In this document: piece by piece, positions 1 through 5,372 of the stretch
How the letters are laid out: each line of letters starts with the position of its first letter
Position numbering within the stretch: the first letter of the stretch is position 1
Assembly (NCBI GenBank): GCA_029882725.1
Contig: JAOUKG010000245.1
Location: 1 to 5,372 of the forward strand
Length of the DNA stretch: 5,372 bases
Source: Cyclobacteriaceae bacterium
GTDB lineage: Bacteria > Bacteroidota > Bacteroidia > Cytophagales > Cyclobacteriaceae
Reading direction: 5' to 3'
Translations under genes and position numbers: made by a program
Notes under the pieces: model-generated
Database searches by the model: none
Seen by the model: only the letters and a program-made list of their open reading frames with translations
What the model was told of the DNA's origin: nothing

Positions 1-1218
1 ACCCGAGGAACCTGGATAAACAATTTAGTATATAATATTCATCTGCTTACCGGGAAGATATCAACCCCGGGCAACAGTCCTTTTTCTTTAACCGGGCAAC
101 CAAGTGCTTGTGGAACGGTTCGCGAAGTGGGCACTCTAACTCACAAATTGCCATATGGTGTTGTTGCCAACGAGGAACACAGAAAAAAAGCGGCAGAAAT
201 CTGGGGAGTACCTGTAGAAAATATTGACCCAAAACCTACTTTACATACTGTGGAAATGTTTCGGGCCTTAGATCGTGGCGATTTGAAATTCATGTGGATT
301 CAGGTTACAAATCCTATGGTAACTATGCCCAAACTTAACAGATACAGGGAAGGCGTTTTAAAAGAAGATAGGTTTATCGTAGTTTCTGATATTTATCCAA
401 CCCCTACAACCGATGTTGCCGATGTAATTTTACCTTCTGCAATGTGGGTGGAAAGAGAAGGAATGTATGGAAACTCCGAAAGAAGAACCCAGCATTTTGA
501 AAAAATGCTCGATGCCCCCGGAGAGTGTATGAGTGATACTTGGCAAATTATTGAAGTGGCAAAAAGAATGGGGTATGGAAAATATTTTCCCTGGACTGAA
601 GAAAACCATATAGAAGAAATTTGGAAAGAATATGGTAAATTTCATGAAGGCCCTAAACACGGTATGGCCCCCTACGATGTTTTAAAATCTCAACCTGGTG
701 CTCAATGGCCTTACCACAATGGTAAAAGCACAAAATGGAGGTTCCACGCAAAATACGATCCCGCTTGTAAAGGCGATGGTTATGACTTCTATGGAAACCC
801 CGATGGAAAAGCCAAAATTTGGGCCAGACCTTTTGAAGCCGCTCCCGAAAATCCCGATGACGAATACCCATTCCTTCTCAACACAGGAAGGGTAGTGGAA
901 CATTGGCACACAGGTTCAATGACCCGACGTATTCCCGTATTGCATCAGGCAGTACCCAATGCATATGTGGAGTTGAACCCTCTTGATGCCCAAAAAATGG
1001 GTGTTAAAAATAAGGATATGATAAAGGTTACTTCCAGAAGGGGCAGTATTGTTCTTCCTGCCTCAATCAATGAAAGAGGTAAACCTGTCCCCTCTCATGT
1101 TTTTATACCATTTTTTGATGAAGGGTATTTGGTAAATGAATTAACGTTGGATGCATTTTGTCCTATTTCCAAACAACCTGATTATAAAAAATGCGCAGTG
1201 AAAATAGAAAAGGTATAA
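1..1218 (+). CDS. napA: Periplasmic nitrate reductase catalytic subunit NapA, C-terminal half (5' end outside window)
   Basis: This is the C-terminal 405 residues of the molybdenum (bis-MGD) enzyme that reduces nitrate to nitrite in the periplasm. The frame is open from base 1, and conserved NapA sequence (GNSPFSLTGQPSACG, fragment residues 24-38) lies before the first in-frame start-like codon, GTG at 127, so that GTG is not the real start. Other NapA signatures are the ILPSAMWVEREG stretch followed by GNSERRTQ, the GRVVEHWHTGSMTRR motif of the C-terminal cofactor-binding domain (fragment residues 296-310), SRRG, and the end KKCAVKIEKV, nearly identical to other NapA C-termini. The N-terminal Tat signal, [4Fe-4S] site and Mo-ligating cysteine would lie left of the window. 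Between the WQ following the APGE motif and MAPYD the protein is about 40 residues shorter than enterobacterial NapA as I remember it, resembling the compact monomeric Desulfovibrio type. It is the first visible gene of the operon, 10 bases before the next. Other molybdopterin enzymes such as NasA are less likely given these motifs. Confidence 0.95.
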   Translation, partial: TRGTWINNLVYNIHLLTGKISTPGNSPFSLTGQPSACGTVREVGTLTHKLPYGVVANEEHRKKAAEIWGVPVENIDPKPTLHTVEMFRALDRGDLKFMWIQVTNPMVTMPKLNRYREGVLKEDRFIVVSDIYPTPTTDVADVILPSAMWVEREGMYGNSERRTQHFEKMLDAPGECMSDTWQIIEVAKRMGYGKYFPWTEENHIEEIWKEYGKFHEGPKHGMAPYDVLKSQPGAQWPYHNGKSTKWRFHAKYDPACKGDGYDFYGNPDGKAKIWARPFEAAPENPDDEYPFLLNTGRVVEHWHTGSMTRRIPVLHQAVPNAYVELNPLDAQKMGVKNKDMIKVTSRRGSIVLPASINERGKPVPSHVFIPFFDEGYLVNELTLDAFCPISKQPDYKKCAVKIEKV

Positions 1219-1228
1219 ACGCTATAAC

Positions 1229-1960
1229 ATGAATGTCATGACGAAAACGAGCAAAAAACTATACACCATATTTTTCATTGTCATTTTAATGATAACGGCT
1301 GTAATTATCATAGATATTTCCTTTGAAAGTAGTTTTGAACCAGTTAAAACAGCTTATGAAAAAGAAGATTTTTCACCTTCCATTCCTACTGAAAGCGGGG
1401 TTTTCAGAAGGGATGAGTTTGCTTTGGAATATGATAATATAATAGAGGATGATAATATTTACAGGACATTGGAAACATATTACTCAAACCGAGCCTATCC
1501 TGGTGCTCCTCCTTATATTCCTCATCAAGTTTTGGAAAAACAAGGTATTGGTGGCAATGCCTGTTTGCAGTGTCACGAAAATGGGGGTTTTGTAGCTAAG
1601 TTTAATGCTTATGCTCCGGTAACTCCCCACCCTGAACTGATTAGTTGCAAACAATGCCATGTGGAAAATACAACAAAAACTACATTTCAATTGAGCAACT
1701 GGTTTAAAATTTCTCCTCCACCTTTGCATCAAAAGGCATTGGTAAGTAGTCCTCCTGTTATTCCTCATAGTTTGCAGTTAAGGGAAAATTGTTTGGCATG
1801 TCATGCCGGTCCTGCAGCTCCCAGAGAAATTAAGGTGTCCCACCCTACTCGTGTGAATTGCAGGCAATGCCATGTTCCGGCTGTGGAAAAAGTGAAAACA
1901 GAAATTCCTGACCTAAGCTCTCCAGACACTTCTCAACAATTTTTTAGAAAATTAAAATAG
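1229..1960 (+). CDS. napB: NapB-like four-heme cytochrome c (predicted electron donor to NapA)
   Basis: This 243-residue protein is a probable electron-transfer partner of NapA. A hydrophobic segment at residues 11-29 after a Lys-rich start is a Sec signal or N-terminal membrane anchor; no good cleavage site is obvious. Four CxxCH heme c motifs occur at residues 112-116, 140-144, 188-192 and 211-215, all in the periplasm. RAYPGAPPYIPHQ (88-100) is a hallmark of the NapB family, and the second half, with IPH (178-180), CLACH, APR (197-199), H205 and CRQCHVP, follows the NapB order closely. Ordinary NapB has two hemes; here the unit IPH-CxxCH-H-CxxCH appears twice (H99/116/134/144 and H180/192/205/215), suggesting tandem duplication. 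The likely distal heme ligands are H99, H134, H180 and H205, by analogy with NapB. The start ATG at 1229 has no clear Shine-Dalgarno sequence; ATG at 1238 (fourth codon) is an alternative. It sits 10 bases after napA and 5 before the next cytochrome gene. Function as Nap small subunit is inferred from motifs plus position. Confidence 0.82.
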   Translation: MNVMTKTSKKLYTIFFIVILMITAVIIIDISFESSFEPVKTAYEKEDFSPSIPTESGVFRRDEFALEYDNIIEDDNIYRTLETYYSNRAYPGAPPYIPHQVLEKQGIGGNACLQCHENGGFVAKFNAYAPVTPHPELISCKQCHVENTTKTTFQLSNWFKISPPPLHQKALVSSPPVIPHSLQLRENCLACHAGPAAPREIKVSHPTRVNCRQCHVPAVEKVKTEIPDLSSPDTSQQFFRKLK

Positions 1961-1965
1961 GCACC

Positions 1966-2613
1966 ATGAATAAATATATATTTCAGGGCATTATATTCAT
2001 AACAATGGGGTTTTTAGGAATCTCTTGTGACTCCCTACATAAATTTAAAGGCGAACATCATTCATTGGCAGAGGAATTAAGGAAAATCTCAGTAGATTCA
2101 ATAAATTATAAATTTGATGCAAGGGATATCTATAAAGGAAATTCTTTGATCCTTGCATATACTTCCGATTCCATTCATAATTTTTATCTGCCCGAACGTA
2201 CCTCTGAAATTACCTCTTTTCCTTGTTTAAGCTGTCATACAGAACCATTAGAAGATTTGAAAAACAAGCAGGAAAACGGAAAACAGGCACATTGGGATAT
2301 CAAAATAAATCATGCAGAAAACAATGTAATGGGCTGTATTACCTGCCATGATCAAAATTCAATGGATGGTTTAACTGCCATAAACAAAGGAAAAATTACA
2401 TATAACGAAAGTTTTAAGCTTTGTTTACAATGTCATTCTACTCAATACAACGACTGGTTGGGCGGAGCACACGGAAAAAGTCTTGGTGGTTGGGTTGAAC
2501 CCAGAATTATGAACAATTGTGTGAATTGCCACGACCCTCACAGCCCCGCATTTGAACCTCGATGGCCTGCCCGTTTGAATACAATAAAGTTAAAAGAGCA
2601 AACCAGTAATTAG
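1966..2613 (+). CDS. Tetraheme cytochrome c lipoprotein (predicted electron carrier of the Nap operon)
   Basis: This 215-residue protein has four CxxCH heme c motifs at residues 87-91, 124-128, 153-157 and 185-189. Residues 3-20 form a hydrophobic signal ending in LGIS followed by C21, a relaxed lipobox, so the mature protein is probably a lipid-anchored periplasmic cytochrome. In the heme region exactly four further histidines remain (H109, H116, H169, H192), enough to give every heme bis-histidine ligation. The segment GGAHGKSLGGW before CVNCHDPH (185-192) resembles multiheme cytochromes of the c3/NrfH/octaheme groups, where a histidine ahead of the last heme serves as a distal ligand. Residues 22-85 are hydrophilic and unrecognised. 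It is not NapC/NrfH: it lacks an N-terminal helix of that type with the typical first CxxCHxM heme. By position and heme count it may play the role of NapM in Desulfovibrio nap clusters, but I see no specific homology proof. It begins 5 bases after the NapB-like gene and ends 6 bases before the Fe-S gene. Confidence 0.85.
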   Translation: MNKYIFQGIIFITMGFLGISCDSLHKFKGEHHSLAEELRKISVDSINYKFDARDIYKGNSLILAYTSDSIHNFYLPERTSEITSFPCLSCHTEPLEDLKNKQENGKQAHWDIKINHAENNVMGCITCHDQNSMDGLTAINKGKITYNESFKLCLQCHSTQYNDWLGGAHGKSLGGWVEPRIMNNCVNCHDPHSPAFEPRWPARLNTIKLKEQTSN

Positions 2614-2619
2614 TAACCT

Positions 2620-3630
2620 ATGAAACATCCAAACAAAAGTATAAATAAGGAATGCAGTCCCGATTCGTGTGGATGCCAAAATGACAAACCCGATGGGTTC
2701 GAGCAAAAGTTGAACAAACCAATAAATAGGCGGGGTATGTTTCAACAGCTCACAGCAAGCCTACTTACAGGTGCCGGGCTGGTTAACTCTTCTTGTAGCG
2801 TAACCGCCACCGACGATAAAAGAGAAAAAAAACAGCTGGAATGGGAAGAGTATTTCAAGGGAAATTACAGATTGATGTCTGACAATGAAAAACAAGATAC
2901 TGTAAAAAGACTCGAAAGGCTTTATGAATTAAACAATGGAAACCATGCGAGTATATCCAGCGAACAACCCTCTGAAAATGTTTTATTTGGTTATGCTTTT
3001 AATATCTCCAAATGTCAGGGTTATATGGATTGTGTAAATGCCTGTGTACAGGAAAATAATCAGGATAGAAATAGTCAAATGCAGTACATTCGCATACACG
3101 AACACCAAAATGGTCAGATTAATTTTGATCTTGCCGATGACGATTTTTACCATGAAGTACCGGCTGCAGGTCATTTTTATATAGGCACACAATGTTTTCA
3201 TTGCGAAAATCCACCTTGCGTTGAAGTTTGTCCCGTAAAAGCTACCTGGAAAGAAAAAGACGGTATTGTAGTAATCGATTATGATTGGTGCATTGGTTGT
3301 CGCTATTGTATGGCCGCCTGCCCTTATGATGGCCGAAGATTTAACTGGGCCACACCGGAAATCCCTACTGAAGAAATAAACAAAGATCAACACTACCTTG
3401 GCAATCGTCTCAGGAAAAAAGGAGTAATGGAAAAATGCACCTTTTGTATCCAAAGATCGCGCAAAGGAAATAACCCGGCCTGCGTTGACGCATGCCCTAC
3501 AGGGGCTCGTATCTTTGGAAATTTATTGGACCCCAATAGTGAGATACGTTGGGTTTTAGATAACAAAAAAGTATTTCGACTTAAAGAAGACTTGGGTACT
3601 GAACCTAAGTTTTGGTATTTCATGGACTAA
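2620..3630 (+). CDS. Periplasmic ferredoxin-like subunit with four Fe-S cluster motifs (DmsB/NrfC/QrcC type)
   Basis: This 336-residue protein is the electron-wire subunit that normally sits between an NrfD quinol site and a cytochrome or molybdenum partner. RR at residues 37-38, followed by a hydrophobic stretch to about 57, looks like a Tat signal (variant RRGMFQ), placing it in the periplasm; SSC at 57-59 gives a weak lipobox. Cysteine groups are: I, C132, C138, C142; II, C192, C195, C200, C204 (CFHCENPPCVEVCP); III, C224, C227, C230, C234 (CIGCRYCMAACP); IV, C273, C276, C288, C292 (CTFC...CVDACP). Group I lacks the second cysteine: residue 135 is Tyr. The C-terminal half (HYLGNR, KGV.EKCTFCIQR, ACPTGARIFGNLLDP) is typical of Fe-S subunits encoded beside NrfD proteins. 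An unusual cysteine-rich leader (C12, C17, C19) precedes the RR pair. The gene starts 6 bases after the cytochrome gene and ends 14 bases before the NrfD gene. Family is clear; pairing with NapA is inferred from the operon. Confidence 0.92.
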   Translation: MKHPNKSINKECSPDSCGCQNDKPDGFEQKLNKPINRRGMFQQLTASLLTGAGLVNSSCSVTATDDKREKKQLEWEEYFKGNYRLMSDNEKQDTVKRLERLYELNNGNHASISSEQPSENVLFGYAFNISKCQGYMDCVNACVQENNQDRNSQMQYIRIHEHQNGQINFDLADDDFYHEVPAAGHFYIGTQCFHCENPPCVEVCPVKATWKEKDGIVVIDYDWCIGCRYCMAACPYDGRRFNWATPEIPTEEINKDQHYLGNRLRKKGVMEKCTFCIQRSRKGNNPACVDACPTGARIFGNLLDPNSEIRWVLDNKKVFRLKEDLGTEPKFWYFMD

Positions 3631-3644
3631 AAATTAATTGAACA

Positions 3645-4859
3645 ATGTCAATAATTATACAATTTGTAAAAGATGGTATAAAATCAGCTTCGTCTGGGAA
3701 TAAAACCTACCACTTATGGATGGGATCCCTCACTTTACTTATGATTTTAGGGGCCTATGCTTATTCAGTACAGTTAAAAGAAGGTTTAACCGTTACCGGA
3801 ATGAGCGATAATGTAAGTTGGGGTCTTTATATTTCGAATTTTACTTTTCTTGTGGGTGTAGCTGCAGCAGCAGTAATGTTAGTTTTGCCTACCTACATTT
3901 TGAAAGATATCGATTTTTCGAAAGCAGTACTTATCGGAGAAGGCCTTGCCGTTTCTGCTCTTGTGATGTGCCTGGCCTTTGTAACTGTAGATTTGGGAAA
4001 CCCCGCAAAAGCCTGGCACCTTATTCCCTTTATCGGTTTATTTAATTGGCCCAATTCCATGCTTTCCTGGGATGTTTTGGTATTAAATGGCTATCTCTTC
4101 ATCAATCTTACAATCCCCTTTTATATACTTTATACAAAATACATTGGAAAAAAGCCTAATGAAAAATTATACTTCCCCGGAGTTTTAATTTCAGTATTTT
4201 GGGCAATAGGTATACACCTTGTAACAGCCTTTCTTTATGCAGGTTTGCCTGCCAGGCCATTTTGGAACAGTGCTTTATTAGGACCCAGGTTTCTGGCATC
4301 TGCCTTTGCTGCCGGTCCGGCATTGATTATTCTCGCCTTGGAAGTAATCCGTAAGTATTCAGAATACAAAATTGAAACAAAAACCATACGTAAAATTTCA
4401 TTAGTAGTAACGGTAGCAGCACAGATTAACCTAATCATGCTTTTCTCTGAATTATTTAAAGAGTTTTATGCTCCTACTCACCATTCAAGTAGTGCTATCT
4501 ATTTGTTTTTTGGTATTGGAGATAAAACTGCACTGATGCCATGGATATATACTTCTTTGGCTTTAAATATTGTGGCAACTATTATTTTAACAGTTCATTT
4601 GTTGAGAAATGACCTTCGTTGGATGAATCTTGCCTTGATCATGCTTTTTGTAGCCATTTGGATCGATAAAGGAATGGGCCTTATCATACCTGGATTTATA
4701 CCAGGCTCTTACGGCGATATTGTGGAATATTTTCCCTCTTGGGTCGAAGTTTTTGTGACTTTAGGAATATGGGCCATGGGATTTTTTATATTCTCGGCAT
4801 TAATCAAGATAGGAATACCTATAGAAATTGGAAAGTTGAGGTTTCAAAAGAAAGACTAG
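3645..4859 (+). CDS. nrfD: NrfD/PsrC-family integral membrane quinol oxidoreductase subunit
   Basis: This 404-residue inner-membrane protein probably oxidises menaquinol and hands electrons to the Fe-S subunit encoded just upstream. About ten membrane segments can be seen, near residues 24-41, 58-85, 95-115, 140-163, 177-199, 213-235, 251-275, 298-320, 325-350 and 365-388, matching the ten-helix NrfD type (DsrP/HmeB, QrcD, ActC) rather than the eight-helix NrfD/PsrC type. Family motifs include WGLYISNFTFLVGVAAAA (59-76), DLGNPAKAWH (116-125), NSMLSWD (137-143) and RFLASAFAAGPA (215-226). No heme-binding CxxCH is present, so the cofactor chain must continue through its partner. It follows the Fe-S gene by 14 bases with an A-rich gap and no clear Shine-Dalgarno sequence, and it is the last plus-strand gene before a convergent neighbour. 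Family assignment is firm; quinol oxidation direction and coupling to nitrate reduction are inferred from neighbours. The symbol is used in the family sense only; no nrfA nitrite reductase gene is in the window. Confidence 0.93.
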   Translation: MSIIIQFVKDGIKSASSGNKTYHLWMGSLTLLMILGAYAYSVQLKEGLTVTGMSDNVSWGLYISNFTFLVGVAAAAVMLVLPTYILKDIDFSKAVLIGEGLAVSALVMCLAFVTVDLGNPAKAWHLIPFIGLFNWPNSMLSWDVLVLNGYLFINLTIPFYILYTKYIGKKPNEKLYFPGVLISVFWAIGIHLVTAFLYAGLPARPFWNSALLGPRFLASAFAAGPALIILALEVIRKYSEYKIETKTIRKISLVVTVAAQINLIMLFSELFKEFYAPTHHSSSAIYLFFGIGDKTALMPWIYTSLALNIVATIILTVHLLRNDLRWMNLALIMLFVAIWIDKGMGLIIPGFIPGSYGDIVEYFPSWVEVFVTLGIWAMGFFIFSALIKIGIPIEIGKLRFQKKD

Positions 4860-5048
4860 AAAGTATTAAATTTATTAAACACAGATAAAAGCATTGTTTG
4901 TTAACATTGGAAGATTCTACATAACCAAAAACACTTCAGAAGAAACTAAAGGCTGGTTATTCTGAAAAAATGTATATCGCAATTGAGTTCCCATGGGCCA
5001 ATAAAATTTTGGGGAAACCAATTTTACATAATTAGAAGGGGAGGAAGA
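4860..5048. other. Convergent intergenic region between the Nap operon and the RidA-family gene
   Basis: This AT-rich gap lies between the stop of the NrfD gene on the plus strand and the stop of the RidA-family gene on the minus strand. No open frame in it resembles a protein and no promoter is expected between converging genes. It is where both transcripts should end, but no classic GC-rich hairpin with a T-run is visible; only the weak inverted repeats listed separately were found. Confidence 0.6.
4921..4966. repeat. Two interleaved 7-base inverted repeats downstream of the NrfD gene
   Basis: ATAACCA (4921-4927) is perfectly complementary to TGGTTAT (4954-4960), with a 26-base loop. TTCAGAA (4935-4941) is perfectly complementary to TTCTGAA (4960-4966). 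The two pairings cross each other, so a pseudoknot-like fold or two alternative hairpins is possible, followed by an A-run (4965-4970). The stems are short and AT-rich, so chance is a serious alternative; a role in ending the operon transcript is only a guess. Confidence 0.3.
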
Positions 5049-5058
5049 TCAATCCTCC
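5040..5058 (-). terminator. Possible weak hairpin at the 3' end of the RidA-family gene
   Basis: GGAGGA (5040-5045) and TCCTCC (5053-5058) form a perfect 6-base inverted repeat with a 7-base loop that contains the TGA stop of the minus-strand gene. It could form at the end of that transcript, but a pyrimidine-rich CCTTCT rather than a clean T-run follows on the minus strand, and overlap with the last codons is unusual for an intrinsic terminator. It is the only fairly GC-rich stem in the gap. Confidence 0.25.
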
Positions 5059-5372
5059 AATTCTATAATTACTTCTATTTCCACCGCCATATTAAATGGC
5101 AATGTATTATGACCTACTGCAGCCCGGGCATGTTTTCCTTTTTCTCCAAATACAGCTACAATTAAATCTGAGAAACCATTCAAAACCTTGGGTTGATCAT
5201 AAAAATCAGAAGCCGAGTTAATCATACCATGCACCTTCACAAATTGCTTTACTTTGTTGAGATCACCATCGCAAGCCATTTTAATAGTAGCAATCACCAA
5301 AATAGCCGTTTGTCTGGCAGCCTCATAACCCTCCTCGATAGTCAGGTCTTTACCTAATTTTCCTATTACATC
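5049..5372 (-). CDS. RidA/YjgF/UK114-family protein, C-terminal part (5' end outside window)
   Basis: The frame is open from the right edge to TGA at 5049-5051, giving 107 residues of a family whose longer members have about 150, so roughly the first third is missing. The TTG at 5298-5300 is not the start, because family-typical sequence (GKLGKDLTIEEGYEAAR, fragment residues 4-20) precedes it. Further matches are VKVHGMINSA, FYDQPKVLNG, FGEKGKHARAAVG and LPFNMAVEIEVI. Arg83 and Glu98 are spaced exactly like Arg105 and Glu120 of E. coli RidA, the residues that bind the imine/enamine intermediates of threonine breakdown; the cysteine two residues after the Arg in RidA (Cys107) is Ala here, as in the longer YjgF-like subfamily. 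Deaminase activity on reactive enamines is therefore possible but not assured, since this subfamily is poorly characterised. The protein is presumably cytoplasmic. It converges on the Nap operon and has no evident functional link with it. Confidence 0.9.
   Translation of the reverse strand, partial: DVIGKLGKDLTIEEGYEAARQTAILVIATIKMACDGDLNKVKQFVKVHGMINSASDFYDQPKVLNGFSDLIVAVFGEKGKHARAAVGHNTLPFNMAVEIEVIIELED

Noticed and set aside
127..129. GTG as a possible start of the first gene
   Set aside because: The same frame is open to base 1 and encodes strongly conserved NapA sequence before it, including the GQPSACG motif, so the gene begins outside the window.
2983..3453. 156-codon minus-strand open frame
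   Set aside because: It lies wholly opposite the cysteine-rich Fe-S subunit gene, has no recognisable protein pattern, and is explained as a shadow of that well-supported gene.
5003..5025. Hairpin-like stretch with AAAATT and AATTTT arms around a GG/CC core
   Set aside because: It needs a two-base bulge and is almost entirely A/T, so it would be very weak as a terminator.
4983..5165. 60-codon plus-strand open frame beyond the NrfD gene
   Set aside because: It overlaps the end of the RidA-family gene on the other strand, its translation shows no family pattern, and no ribosome binding site stands out.
1..5372. CRISPR arrays, insertion sequences, tRNA genes or other RNA genes
   Set aside because: No regularly spaced repeats, transposase sequence, terminal inverted repeats or tRNA-like folds were seen; the window is almost fully occupied by the six genes described.

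Overview
The window reads as chromosomal DNA of an AT-rich Gram-negative anaerobe or facultative anaerobe, most likely a member of Bacteroidota. The reasons are the low GC content, the A/T-rich gene starts without clear Shine-Dalgarno sequences, the lipoprotein-rich respiratory proteins, and the overall resemblance of the proteins to that phylum. This placement is an inference and no marker gene is present to prove it.

Positions 1-4859 hold five plus-strand genes separated by only 5-14 bases, so they form one operon whose beginning lies left of the window. In order they are: (1) the C-terminal half of the periplasmic nitrate reductase catalytic subunit NapA, open from base 1; (2) a NapB-related cytochrome c with four CxxCH heme sites instead of the usual two, apparently from tandem duplication of the NapB heme unit; (3) a predicted tetraheme cytochrome c lipoprotein; (4) a Tat-type ferredoxin-like subunit with four Fe-S cluster motifs (DmsB/NrfC/QrcC type); and (5) a roughly ten-helix NrfD-family membrane quinol oxidoreductase subunit. 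No napC, napG, napH, napD or napF is visible in this part of the operon.

The likely working model is that NrfD oxidises menaquinol in the membrane and passes electrons through the periplasmic Fe-S subunit. The electrons then move via the lipoprotein tetraheme cytochrome and the four-heme NapB-like protein to NapA, which reduces nitrate to nitrite. This is a non-canonical electron input for Nap, resembling in layout the Qrc complex (cytochrome, molybdopterin-family protein, Fe-S subunit, NrfD subunit). The electron path is inference from gene content.

Positions 4860-5048 are a short convergent intergenic region with weak inverted repeats and no gene. From 5049 to the right edge, on the minus strand, lies the C-terminal part of a RidA/YjgF/UK114-family protein, unrelated to the operon. 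Both outer genes are cut by the window edges.
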